From RCIO01 sp964629765 (GTDB lineage: Bacteria > Pseudomonadota > Alphaproteobacteria > Rhizobiales > Rhizobiaceae), in NCBI GenBank assembly GCA_964629765.1, contig CAZVTK010000020.1:1-45630 (forward strand): a DNA stretch of 45,630 nt. Direction: 5' to 3'. This document shows, in pieces, positions 14,363 through 22,385 of this stretch (within the stretch, counting starts at the first letter, position 1; every line of letters starts with the position of its first letter). The notes under the pieces were generated by a model. That model was not told the DNA's origin, made no database searches, and saw nothing but the letters and a program-made list of their open reading frames with translations. The position numbers and the translations under genes are program-made.

Positions 14363-17023
14363 ATGGGGAGCTTCATGCGTTCGGGCAGCACGGCCGGTAT
14401 GGCATTTGCAGGCGAAAGCCACGGCATTGCGGGTTTCTTCACCCGGCTGGCGCGGCGCGCCGTCGGCGGCGTCCTGCTCGCCGCCAGCGCAGCGGCCGCC
14501 GCCGCGCTGGCGACATGGAATGTCGGCGACCCGAGCTTCAGCCACGCCACCGACGCCGTCGTCACCAACGCCATGGGCTATCCCGGCGCGGTCTTCGCCG
14601 ACCTCGCCATGCAGTTCTTCGGCCTGGCCGCCGTCGCCGCGCTCGCCCCGGCGCTGTGCCGCGGCGTCATGATGTTCGCGGGCAGGGGCATCGACCGCTT
14701 GTGGAGCCGCGCCGCCGCGTGGTTCGGCCTCGCGCTCGCTGCTGCTGCCGTCGCGGGCTGCATCGCCGCGCCCGATACCTGGCCGCTGCCGTCCGGCCTC
14801 GGCGGCGTCGCCGGCGACATGGTCCTGTCCGTGCCCGGCTTCTTCCTCGGCGGTTATCCGCAGGGTCTGGCGGGGCTGGTCGTCGGGGTCGTCTTCGCAG
14901 CGCCGGCGCTGTGGCTTTTCCTCTTCGCCTCCGGCCTGATCGGCCGCAGCGCCCTGCCGCCGGCGCCGCGCGCCGCGCGCCGTGCCGAATCCGAGGAGGA
15001 AGAGGACGACGACGAGGAGGACGGCGAAGGTTTCGGCGCGCTGGTCTATGGCGCTGCGGTGCATATGTGGCTGTCGCTGCGCGGCTCGCTGCGGCGCACG
15101 CTCGGCGGCGCTCGCCCGACGGTCGGCCGCACCATGCGCCTGCCGCCGCTGGAGGAGGACGAGGATCTTTCCGAATGGCCGGAGCCCGAGACGCGCGCCG
15201 CGCCGCAGCCGGCCGCCCGCACGGCACCGCGCCCCGCAACTCCGCGTCAGGAGCCGCGCTTCGTCGACGAGGACGATGTGCCGGCCGACGACGACGATTT
15301 CGACCTTGACATGGTGATCCAGCCGACGCCGGCCGGCGGACCCGCCGTCGCCCGGCCCTCCGGCCAACCTGCCGCCCAGCCTGCCTCCGCGGCGCGCGTC
15401 GCCAATCCCGCCCCGCGCCCGCAGCAGGGCGTGCGCGCCCATCGCGAGGCGCAGACCTCGCTGATCGGCTCGGGCGAGTTCGAGATGCCGACGCTGCATT
15501 TCCTCGCCGAGCCCAAGAGCATCGCCCGGGACCCCACCCTTTCCAAGGACGCGCTGGAGCAGAACGCCCGGCTGCTGGAGGGCGTGCTGGAAGACTTCGG
15601 CGTCAAGGGCGAGATCATCCATGTCCGGCCCGGCCCGGTGGTCACGCTGTACGAGCTGGAGCCCGCGCCGGGGATAAAATCCTCCCGCGTCATCGGACTT
15701 GCCGACGACATCGCCCGCTCGATGAGCGCCATCGCCTGCCGCGTGGCGGTGGTGCCCGGCCGCAACGCCATCGGCATCGAGCTGCCCAACGCCAAGCGCG
15801 AGACGGTCTATCTGCGCGAGCTGCTGGCCAGCCGCGACTTCGAGCAGTCGAAGGCCAAGCTGGCGCTGGCGCTGGGCAAGACCATCAACGGCGAGGCGGT
15901 GATCGCCGATATCGCGAAGTTCCCGCATCTGCTGGTCGCCGGCACCACCGGCTCGGGCAAGTCGGTCGCCATCAACACCTTCATCCTGTCGATCCTCTAC
16001 CGCATGACGCCGGCCGACTGCCGCCTGATCATGATCGACCCCAAGATGCTGGAGCTCTCCGTCTATGACGGCATCCCGCATCTGCTGACGCCCGTCGTCA
16101 CCGATCCCAAGAAGGCTGTCGTCGCGCTCAAATGGACCGTGCGCGAGATGGAGGACCGCTACCGCAAGATGTCGAAGGTGGGCGTGCGCAACATCGACGG
16201 CTTCAACCAGCGCGTCGAGGCGGCGCAGAAGAAGGGCGAGAACCTCACCCGGACCGTGCAGACCGGCTTCGACCGCGAGACCGGCGAGGCCATCTACGAG
16301 ACGGAAAGCCTCGACCTTCAGCCCATGCCCTACATCGTCGTCATCATCGACGAGATGGCCGACCTGATGATGGTCGCCGGCAAGGACATCGAGGGCGCGG
16401 TGCAGCGCCTCGCCCAGATGGCGCGCGCCGCCGGCATCCACGTCATCATGGCGACGCAGCGCCCCTCGGTCGACGTCATCACCGGCACGATCAAGGCCAA
16501 TTTCCCGACCCGCATCTCCTTCCAGGTGACGTCCAAGATCGACAGCCGCACCATTCTCGGCGAGATGGGCGCCGAGCAGCTTCTGGGCATGGGCGACATG
16601 CTCTACATGGCCGGCGGCGGCCGCATCCAGCGCGTCCACGGCCCGTTCGTCTCCGACGAGGAGGTGGAGAAGGTGGTCGCGCATCTGAAGCTCCAGGGCG
16701 CGCCCGAATATCTCGACGCCATCACCGAGGACGACGGCGAGGACGAGGACGACGACGATGCGCCGGCCCACAAGCGCGGCGGCGGCGCCCCGGGCGGCGG
16801 CGCGTCGTTCGACGATTCGGACGATCCCTACGACCAGGCGGTCTCCGTGGTGCTCCGCGACGGCAAGGCGTCGACCTCCTATATCCAGCGCCGGCTGGGC
16901 GTGGGCTACAACAAGGCCGCGTCGATCATCGAGCGCATGGAGAAGGAAGGCATCGTCGGCCCCGCCAACCATGCCGGCAAGCGCGAGATCCTGGTGCCGA
17001 CCGAGGGCGAGGATCCGTTCTGA
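14363..17023 (+). CDS. ftsK: DNA translocase FtsK
   Basis: 886 residues. FtsK is a septum-anchored hexameric ATPase that pumps chromosomal DNA and helps resolve chromosome dimers at division. About four membrane helices lie at residues 34-52, 78-100, 117-135 and 169-192. An acidic and Pro/Ala-rich linker (about 200-390) follows, then the alpha/beta motor with Walker A GTTGSGKS (527-534) and Walker B IIDEMADL (D663, E664). The C-terminal winged-helix gamma domain (about 825-880) ends near NKAASIIERMEKEGIVG and reads DNA polarity sequences. The acidic EDDGEDEDDDD stretch before gamma is a flexible linker. Met5 (14375) is an alternative start. Length is normal for alphaproteobacteria. Confidence 0.97.
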   Translation: MGSFMRSGSTAGMAFAGESHGIAGFFTRLARRAVGGVLLAASAAAAAALATWNVGDPSFSHATDAVVTNAMGYPGAVFADLAMQFFGLAAVAALAPALCRGVMMFAGRGIDRLWSRAAAWFGLALAAAAVAGCIAAPDTWPLPSGLGGVAGDMVLSVPGFFLGGYPQGLAGLVVGVVFAAPALWLFLFASGLIGRSALPPAPRAARRAESEEEEDDDEEDGEGFGALVYGAAVHMWLSLRGSLRRTLGGARPTVGRTMRLPPLEEDEDLSEWPEPETRAAPQPAARTAPRPATPRQEPRFVDEDDVPADDDDFDLDMVIQPTPAGGPAVARPSGQPAAQPASAARVANPAPRPQQGVRAHREAQTSLIGSGEFEMPTLHFLAEPKSIARDPTLSKDALEQNARLLEGVLEDFGVKGEIIHVRPGPVVTLYELEPAPGIKSSRVIGLADDIARSMSAIACRVAVVPGRNAIGIELPNAKRETVYLRELLASRDFEQSKAKLALALGKTINGEAVIADIAKFPHLLVAGTTGSGKSVAINTFILSILYRMTPADCRLIMIDPKMLELSVYDGIPHLLTPVVTDPKKAVVALKWTVREMEDRYRKMSKVGVRNIDGFNQRVEAAQKKGENLTRTVQTGFDRETGEAIYETESLDLQPMPYIVVIIDEMADLMMVAGKDIEGAVQRLAQMARAAGIHVIMATQRPSVDVITGTIKANFPTRISFQVTSKIDSRTILGEMGAEQLLGMGDMLYMAGGGRIQRVHGPFVSDEEVEKVVAHLKLQGAPEYLDAITEDDGEDEDDDDAPAHKRGGGAPGGGASFDDSDDPYDQAVSVVLRDGKASTSYIQRRLGVGYNKAASIIERMEKEGIVGPANHAGKREILVPTEGEDPF

Positions 17024-17074
17024 TGAGAGGCTCGGCGCCTACGGTCCTGAACTCGAGCGAACGCGATGGCATCG

Positions 17075-17210
17075 ACCCCCACTCCGGTTTGCTTTGCAAA
17101 CCACCTCTCCCCCGATCGACGGGGGAGAGGAAGCGCCGGCCGCTATGGAATGCGCCTTTCCTCTCCCCCGGCAGGGGGAGAGGTGGCCGCGAAGCGGACG
17201 GAGTGGGGGT
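17075..17210. repeat. Palindromic intergenic repeat (MITE-like) between ftsK and lolA
   Basis: The element of about 136 bases has exact 12-base inverted ends (ACCCCCACTCCG at the left, its complement at the right). Inside are two hairpins built from CCTCTCCCCC and GGGGGAGAGG arms (about 17102-17132 and 17159-17183). Similar CTCTCCCC/GGGGAGAG palindromes are common between genes in rhizobial genomes. It encodes nothing. In RNA it would fold strongly and could separate ftsK from lolA messages. The rest of 17024-17319 shows only the GGGAG ribosome binding site of lolA. Confidence 0.8.
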
Positions 17211-17319
17211 GGCTGACATCGGCCCCGCGCCGGACCTCCTTGCCACCTCATGGGAACCTGGCCAAACTTCGGCCTCACTGGCCACCTATCCGACCTCACC
17301 GCATGCGGGAGTCCGAGCC

Positions 17320-17988
17320 ATGAAGAAGATCGCCCTCGACACCACAATCGACCGCCGGCGCATGCTGCACGGGATCGCCGCTGCGGGACTGGCGATGGTC
17401 GCCGCGCCGCTGCTGCCGGGAGTCGTCCGGGCGCAGGCGTCGCAGGGCACGGCGCAGAAGATCGCAACCCATTTCACCCGCGTGAAGACGATGATGGGCG
17501 AGTTCGTCCAGTTCGGTCCGCGCGGCGAGCAGACCGGCGGCAAGTTCTTCATCGAGCGGCCCGGCCGGCTGCGCTTCAACTACGAGCCGCCGGCGGATTT
17601 CCGCGTGATCGCGGACGGCAAGTCGGTGGCGCTCATCAACAACAAGCTGAAGACCGCCGACCTCTACGCGCTGCGCAACACGCCGCTGAAGCTGATCCTC
17701 GACGAGGAGATCGACCTCAGCGGCAACAAGGTGCGCGGCGTGCGCGAGGAACCCGACCTGACGACGATCCATCTCGCCGACCGCAACCTGTTCGGCAACG
17801 CCACCATCGCCATGATGTTCGACCCGGCCAGCTACGACCTGCGCCAGTGGACCATCACCGACGCGCAGGGCAAGGACACCACGGTGATGATCTTCAACGT
17901 GCAGGAAGGCGTCACCTTCGACCCGTCCGTGTTCAAGATCGACTACCAGCGCGTCAACGCCATGACCAAGCCCAAGCCGATCGAGTGA
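17320..17988 (+). CDS. lolA: Outer-membrane lipoprotein carrier protein LolA
   Basis: 222 residues. LolA is the periplasmic chaperone that carries lipoproteins from LolCDE to the outer membrane. The N-terminus has DRRRMLHGIAAAGLAMVAAP then GVVRAQA, a cleavable signal whose arginine pair before the hydrophobic core resembles a Tat signal. The mature part has the LolA pattern: GEFVQFGPRGEQTGGKFFIERPGRLRF near the start, then DLYALRNTPLKLIL and a later FGNATIAMMFD strand. It follows ftsK, an order I recall from several alphaproteobacteria, and precedes xth. The assignment is good; the Tat route is inferred from the motif only. Confidence 0.9.
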   Translation: MKKIALDTTIDRRRMLHGIAAAGLAMVAAPLLPGVVRAQASQGTAQKIATHFTRVKTMMGEFVQFGPRGEQTGGKFFIERPGRLRFNYEPPADFRVIADGKSVALINNKLKTADLYALRNTPLKLILDEEIDLSGNKVRGVREEPDLTTIHLADRNLFGNATIAMMFDPASYDLRQWTITDAQGKDTTVMIFNVQEGVTFDPSVFKIDYQRVNAMTKPKPIE

Positions 17989-18056
17989 GGCCGGCCAACT
18001 GCTTGCAATGAGCGGCCTTGGTCCATAGGTTCCGGCTCGTCCCGCCGGAACCTGCC

Positions 18057-18863
18057 ATGACGCTTTCCATCGCTACCTGGAACATCAATTCCGTTCGCCT
18101 GCGCATGCCGCTGGTGGCGCAGCTCCTGACGGCGCGCGCGCCCGACATTCTGTGCCTTCAGGAAACCAAGACGCCGGACGAGCTGTTCCCGCACGCGCCG
18201 CTCAGGGCGCTCGGCTACGAGCATATCCTGATCAGCGGCCAGAAGGGCTATCACGGCGTCGCCATCGCCGCGCGGCGGCCGCTGGCGCTGGTGGAAAAGC
18301 GCGATTTCTGCGCCAAGGGCGACTGCCGCCACCTCGCCGCCAGCTTCGAGGCGGGCGGCAGGAAGATTCTCCTGCACAATTTCTACGTGCCGGCCGGCGG
18401 CGACGAACCGGACCCGCAGATCAATCCGAAATTCCGTCACAAGCTCGATTTCGTCGAGGAGATGCGCTCCATCCGCGCCGCCGCGCCGGGCCATGACGGG
18501 GCCATCCTCGTCGGCGATTTGAACATCGCGCCGCTCGAATCGGACGTGTGGTCGCACAGGCAGCTTCTCAACGTGGTCAGCCATACGCTGGTCGAGACGG
18601 AAGGCTTCGAGGCGATGCGCAAGGCCGGCGGCTGGGTCGACCTGATGCGCCGCCACACGCCGGAGCCCGAGAAGATCTATACGTGGTGGAGCTACCGCGC
18701 GCAGGACTGGCGGTCGTCGGACCGGGGGCGCAGGCTGGACCATGTCTGGTCGTCGGCCACGCTTGCCCCGCACCTGGCCGGCATCGAGGTGCTGAAGGAT
18801 GCGCGCGGCTGGGAGCGGCCGTCCGACCACGTGCCGGTCATCGCGCGCTTCGCCTTCGGCTGA
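18057..18863 (+). CDS. xth: Exodeoxyribonuclease III
   Basis: 268 residues, normal for ExoIII, a Mg-dependent AP endonuclease and 3'-5' exonuclease of base-excision repair. Signatures in order are SIATWNINSVRLR, ILCLQETK with metal ligand Glu36, HNFYVPAGGDEPD, VGDLNIAP and the C-terminal SDHVPVIARF containing the catalytic Asp-His. The start at 18057 (MTLSIATW) fits the family; an earlier in-frame codon at 18018 would add 13 atypical residues. The gap to lolA is 68 bases and contains no clear terminator, so read-through from lolA is possible. Confidence 0.95.
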   Translation: MTLSIATWNINSVRLRMPLVAQLLTARAPDILCLQETKTPDELFPHAPLRALGYEHILISGQKGYHGVAIAARRPLALVEKRDFCAKGDCRHLAASFEAGGRKILLHNFYVPAGGDEPDPQINPKFRHKLDFVEEMRSIRAAAPGHDGAILVGDLNIAPLESDVWSHRQLLNVVSHTLVETEGFEAMRKAGGWVDLMRRHTPEPEKIYTWWSYRAQDWRSSDRGRRLDHVWSSATLAPHLAGIEVLKDARGWERPSDHVPVIARFAFG

Positions 18864-18888
18864 CCGCCAATCCGATCAGGCAGCCCGA

Positions 18889-19344
18889 TCAGGCGCCGAA
18901 CTTCGCCTTGACCCGCTCCAGCCGGTCGACGAGGTCGCCCAGCTCGCCGGCGATGCGCCGGTGCAGCGCCGCCGCCAGCTCGGGATATTCCTCGAGGATG
19001 CGGCGGAACAGACTGCGGCCGAGGCGGATTACCTCGCTGTCGTGCACGGCGACGGCCGAGGTCGGCCGCGTCCCGCCGGCGATCAGCGCCAGCTCGCCGA
19101 GCAGCGCGCCGGGACCGACGCGCCCGGCGGGCGTACGCCGGCCGTCGGCCTCGCGGTAGAGCTCGATCTCGCCCGAGGCGACGACATAGGCGCAGTCCGC
19201 CGCCGTGCCCTCGGCATAGAGGTCGCGGCCGGCGCGGATGCGCAGCGATTCGGCCCCGAAGGCGAGCAGGCGCAACTGCTCGGGCGAGAAGCCTTCGAGC
19301 AGCCTCACCCGTTGCAGGATGCGGATGTCGTCCTCAAGCGCCAT
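18889..19344 (-). CDS. Cyclic-nucleotide-binding (CRP-like sensor) domain protein without a DNA-binding domain
   Basis: 151 residues holding one cNMP-binding beta-barrel (residues of about 10-130). Evidence is LLEGFSPEQLRLLAFGAESL, the DCAYVVASGEIELYRE strands and the GPGALLGELALIAGGTRPTSAVA cassette, the position of the phosphate-binding GE...R-(S/T) loop. A C-terminal helix follows, but the helix-turn-helix of true CRP/FNR regulators is missing, so it probably acts through protein contacts. It is downstream of the CenR-like response regulator on the same strand, about 100 bases away. From memory, Brucella has a similar pair annotated as a protein-kinase regulatory-subunit-like protein beside OtpR. 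The start is uncertain; no strong ribosome binding site is seen. Confidence 0.8.
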   Translation of the reverse strand: MALEDDIRILQRVRLLEGFSPEQLRLLAFGAESLRIRAGRDLYAEGTAADCAYVVASGEIELYREADGRRTPAGRVGPGALLGELALIAGGTRPTSAVAVHDSEVIRLGRSLFRRILEEYPELAAALHRRIAGELGDLVDRLERVKAKFGA

Positions 19345-19444
19345 AAGCGACCGTCGTCCCCGTGTCCCCCACGGCCTTTCCGCGGCGCGATAGTGCACGC
19401 GCCCTGATGATTCGGAAAGCAGGTATACCGCGAGCGGCCGGGCC

Positions 19445-20134
19445 TCAAGGGACGAGCTTGTAGCCGCCGCTCTCGGTGACCAGGATTTCGGCGTTGGAAG
19501 GGTCGCGCTCGATCTTCTGGCGCAGCCGGTAGACGTGGGTTTCGAGCGTGTGCGTGGTCACGCCGGAATTGTAGCCCCACACCTCCTCCAGCAGCACATC
19601 GCGCGTCACAACTTTGCGGTCGGCACGGTAGAGATACTTGATGATGGAGGCTTCCTTCTCGGTCAGCCGCACCTTGCCGCCTTTCTGGTCGAGCAGCAGC
19701 TTCTGGCTGGGCTTGAACGTGTAGGGGCCGACCGCGAAGGTGGCGTCCTCGCTCTGCTCGTGCTGGCGAAGCTGGGCGCGGATGCGGGCCAGCAGCACGG
19801 CGAAGCGGAACGGCTTCGTGACGTAGTCGTTGGCGCCCGCCTCCAGCCCGAGGATCGTGTCCGAATCGGTGTCGTGGCCGGTCAGCATGATGATCGGCGC
19901 CTTGTAGCCGCCCTTGCGCAGCAGCTTCACCGCCTCGCGCCCGTCCATGTCGGGCAGGCCCACATCCATGATCAAGAGGTCGACGAGGCCGCCGCGCGCC
20001 GCTGCGATGCCCTTGGCCGCATTGGCTTCCTGGAGCACGTCGAACTCCTCGTAGAGCGAGAGCTGCTCGACCAGCGTGGTGCGCAGCGTGTCGTCGTCGT
20101 CAACGATCAGGATGGTGCGGGAGGTCATGGGCAT
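19445..20134 (-). CDS. cenR: OmpR-family response regulator, CenR/OtpR-like
   Basis: 229 residues. The N-terminal receiver domain has the acidic triad (DDDD at 12-15), phospho-acceptor Asp57 (LLIMDVGLPDMDG), the Thr in MLTGHDTDSD and the Lys in YVTKPF. The C-terminal winged helix (about 130-229) ends THTLETHVYRLRQKIE and ESGGYKLVP, typical of OmpR/PhoB DNA-binding domains. CenR identity rests on overall resemblance and on the neighbouring cNMP-binding gene. CenR/OtpR is an alphaproteobacterial regulator of envelope and cell shape. No sensor kinase is adjacent. The second ATG at 20128 (MTSR) is an alternative start. An L,D-transpeptidase gene starts divergently about 105 bases away. Confidence 0.8.
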   Translation of the reverse strand: MPMTSRTILIVDDDDTLRTTLVEQLSLYEEFDVLQEANAAKGIAAARGGLVDLLIMDVGLPDMDGREAVKLLRKGGYKAPIIMLTGHDTDSDTILGLEAGANDYVTKPFRFAVLLARIRAQLRQHEQSEDATFAVGPYTFKPSQKLLLDQKGGKVRLTEKEASIIKYLYRADRKVVTRDVLLEEVWGYNSGVTTHTLETHVYRLRQKIERDPSNAEILVTESGGYKLVP

Positions 20135-20239
20135 GGCTCAAAACGGATGTTGAAAGAAACAGGCATTACCGGCTTGATTCGACCCGGTTTATGCGGAAGC
20201 TCACGGGGAGAAAAGCCAATCACGGCCTTTTGTTCCGGT

Positions 20240-20815
20240 ATGCGACCCTACTCCACCGCGCGCGACGGCGACAGCGTTCGCGCCCGATCATGGCAAATCG
20301 ATGTGATCTGCGTGCGCGCCGCGCCGCGCGATCGTCCTCGCGGGCTGCTCGTCGCCGGCGGCCGGGTGATTCCCTGCGCGCTCGGCCGCTCCGGCATCTC
20401 GGCCTTCAAGCGCGAAGGCGACGGGGCGACGCCGCGCGCGGCAATGCGCCTCATCGGCGGCTATTTCAGGCCGGACAAGGGCATGCCGCGCCGCTGCGCC
20501 CTGCCGCTCGCCCCGATCGACCGGAGCGACGGCTGGTGCGACGCGCCCGGCGACGCCAACTACAACCGCCCGGTGCGGCTGCCGTTCCGGCCGGGCCACG
20601 AGCGCATGTGGCGCGCCGACCGGCTCTACGACGCCGTGATCGTGCTGGACTGGAATTTTCGCCGACGCGCCAGGAACCGGGGGAGCGCGATCTTCCTGCA
20701 TGTGGCAAGGCCGGGCTTCGCGCCGACCGAGGGCTGCGTCGCCATTTCGCCGGCCGCCATGCGCTGGCTGCTGCCGCGCCTGTCGCCGCGCACGGTGCTG
20801 AAGGTGGTCGGTTAG
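20240..20815 (+). CDS. L,D-transpeptidase (YkuD) family protein
   Basis: About 191 residues. YkuD enzymes cross-link peptidoglycan between two meso-diaminopimelate residues or attach proteins to it. The catalytic signature is HVARPGFAPTEGCVAIS, with His about 12 residues before nucleophile Cys166. The N-terminal half has GRSGISAFKREGDGATPRAA, common to the short alphaproteobacterial members. No convincing signal peptide is visible from this start; an in-frame ATG at 20147 would add 31 residues without a clear signal either, so export is unresolved. It is divergent from the CenR-like gene, a plausible envelope-regulation pairing. Its end overlaps the convergent DUF1761 gene by 4 bases. Confidence 0.85.
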   Translation: MRPYSTARDGDSVRARSWQIDVICVRAAPRDRPRGLLVAGGRVIPCALGRSGISAFKREGDGATPRAAMRLIGGYFRPDKGMPRRCALPLAPIDRSDGWCDAPGDANYNRPVRLPFRPGHERMWRADRLYDAVIVLDWNFRRRARNRGSAIFLHVARPGFAPTEGCVAISPAAMRWLLPRLSPRTVLKVVG

Positions 20816-21210
20816 GACCACCAGCCGATCACCGCGCCCATGATCAGCATCGCACCGAGCCAGTGCCCGCCGTCGATGGCCGTCAGATCCCAGCCATAGC
20901 CCTGATACCGGTGGTTCATGGCCATGCTGGCGAGGATGAAGCCGAGCCAGGCGAAGAAGCCCACCGCGAGGCCGCCGGTCAGCGTCATCCGACCCAGCCC
21001 GATCATGAAGGAAGCGAGCACGGCCGCCGCCACCAGCTCGCAGACGAAGGTGACCGCCAGCAGCGCCGGGCCGGGACGCGCCTGGACGGCGTCGATGCGC
21101 CCCGCGCGCTGCCATGGAGCGGAGAGCGCGCCGTAATAGGCCGCACCCCAGACGAAGGCCAGCACGGCGGCGATGACCACCGCGATCCAACTGATTCCCG
21201 CAAACGACAT
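20812..21210 (-). CDS. DUF1761 family membrane protein
   Basis: 132 residues with four predicted membrane helices (about 6-26, 50-72, 80-98 and 112-131). The opening ISWIAVVIAAVLAFVWGAAYYGAL and the closing GGHWLGAMLIMGAVIGWW are typical of DUF1761. No catalytic residues are apparent and the function of the family is not known. It stands 54 bases downstream of the start of the SAM-methyltransferase gene's terminal end, on the same strand. Confidence in the family is good; nothing can be said about role. Confidence 0.83.
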   Translation of the reverse strand: MSFAGISWIAVVIAAVLAFVWGAAYYGALSAPWQRAGRIDAVQARPGPALLAVTFVCELVAAAVLASFMIGLGRMTLTGGLAVGFFAWLGFILASMAMNHRYQGYGWDLTAIDGGHWLGAMLIMGAVIGWWS

Positions 21211-21264
21211 CGAACCCTCCGCTCGAATGGAAGGGTTGATATCAACGACGGTTCCGCACGCCCG

Positions 21265-21942
21265 TCAAGCGAGCGCCCAGACGACGGTGCGCTTCACCTC
21301 CGAATCCTCCAGCGCCCGCGTCACCGGCACCTCGTAGCGGGCCAGCTCGACCAGCCCCGATTGCGGGAGATAGGAGCGGCCGGGATCGCCGACCAGCACC
21401 GCCGCGCCCCGGACGTTCAAGGACTGGAGCCACGGCATCAGGCTGGCGCCCATGATCCGGTCGTAGAACACGTCACCGGCCAGCACGACGTCCCAGCCGC
21501 CGTCCGTGCCGGTCAGGTCGGCGCCGGTGTAGCCGAGCGCGACGCCGTTGAGGGCGGCGTTCAGCCTCACCGCCGGGCCGCAGAAGGCGTCGATGTCGGC
21601 GCACAGAACCTCCGCCGCGCCGGCCTTGGCGGCGGCGATGCCGACCAGCCCGGAGCCGGCGGCGAAATCGAGCACGCGACGGCCGCGCACGAGCGACGGA
21701 TTGTCGAGCACGTAGCGGGCGAGCCCCTGCCCGCCGGCCCAGGCGAAGGCCCAGAAGGGCGGCGGCAGGCCCATGCCCTCCAGCTCGTCCTCGGTCTTGA
21801 GCCACAATTCATGCGCCTCGTCGGCAAGGCGCAGCATGATCTCGGGCACATGCGGCGGGCGGATCGGCGCCGTGTTGGCGAGGACGAACGCCTCGGCCCT
21901 TGCCGGATCGAGGGGGGCGGGGTCCAGCCGAGGCGCGCTCAC
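21265..21942 (-). CDS. Class I SAM-dependent methyltransferase, ETF-beta lysine methyltransferase-like
   Basis: 225 residues read from a GTG (MSAPRLDP). Motif I is VLDFAAGSGLVGIAAAKAGA, motif II VLCADIDAFC, and the post-II region has DVVLAGDVFYD. The N-terminal PIRPPHVPEIMLRLADEAHELWLKTE and PPPFWAFAWAGGQGLARY, with the GDVFYD motif, resemble METTL20-type enzymes that methylate the electron-transfer flavoprotein beta subunit; a bacterial member from Agrobacterium has been described. Such proteins are often labelled ribosomal L11 methyltransferases. It lies 3 bases after the EVE gene stop region, in the same direction as EVE, gpsA and tsaD, so it is probably the last gene of that operon. Confidence 0.82.
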   Translation of the reverse strand: MSAPRLDPAPLDPARAEAFVLANTAPIRPPHVPEIMLRLADEAHELWLKTEDELEGMGLPPPFWAFAWAGGQGLARYVLDNPSLVRGRRVLDFAAGSGLVGIAAAKAGAAEVLCADIDAFCGPAVRLNAALNGVALGYTGADLTGTDGGWDVVLAGDVFYDRIMGASLMPWLQSLNVRGAAVLVGDPGRSYLPQSGLVELARYEVPVTRALEDSEVKRTVVWALA

Positions 21943-21945
21943 CCG

Positions 21946-22371
21946 TCAGGGCGCCTTGTCGAGACCGGCCATGCGGCAGACTTCCGCCCATTCGTCGTCG
22001 GTCACCGGCTGCACCGAAAGGCGCGAATTGTTGACCAGCACCATGGCGGCGAGCTTCGGATTGGCCTTGATGTCCTCCAGCGTCGCCGGCTTCGGCAGCG
22101 GCCTGACCGCCCGCAGGTCGACGCATTCCCAGCGCGCGTCGTCGGTGGTCGAATCGGGATGGGCGGTCGCGATCACCTCGACGATGCCGACCGCGGCCTT
22201 GCCTTCGTTGGAGTGGTAGAAGAAGCCGAGCTCGCCGGGCTTCATCGCCTTCATGAAGTTGCGCGCGGCATAGTTGCGCACGCCGGTCCACTCCGTGCCC
22301 TTCTTCCCGTCGGCGACGAGATCGTCGAACGAATAGGCATCGGGCTCGGACTTGAACAGCCAGTAGGCCAT
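21946..22371 (-). CDS. EVE domain-containing protein
   Basis: 141 residues making up one EVE domain (PUA-like fold, Thy28 family), thought to bind modified bases in DNA or RNA. Signatures are AYWLFKSEPDAYSFDDL, the TEWTGVRNYAARNFMKAMKPGELGFFYHS block and the C-terminal LVNNSRLSVQPVTDDEW. The start at 22371 follows GGAGACAGACCCC. It sits 14 bases after gpsA and directly before a methyltransferase gene, apparently in one operon starting at tsaD. The biological ligand is unknown. Confidence 0.92.
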   Translation of the reverse strand: MAYWLFKSEPDAYSFDDLVADGKKGTEWTGVRNYAARNFMKAMKPGELGFFYHSNEGKAAVGIVEVIATAHPDSTTDDARWECVDLRAVRPLPKPATLEDIKANPKLAAMVLVNNSRLSVQPVTDDEWAEVCRMAGLDKAP

Positions 22372-22385
22372 GGGGTCTGTCTCCT

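Noticed and set aside
14051..16972. Minus-strand open frame of 973 codons opposite ftsK
   Set aside because: His/Asp/Arg-rich translation typical of antisense frames in GC-rich DNA; ftsK on the plus strand explains the region.
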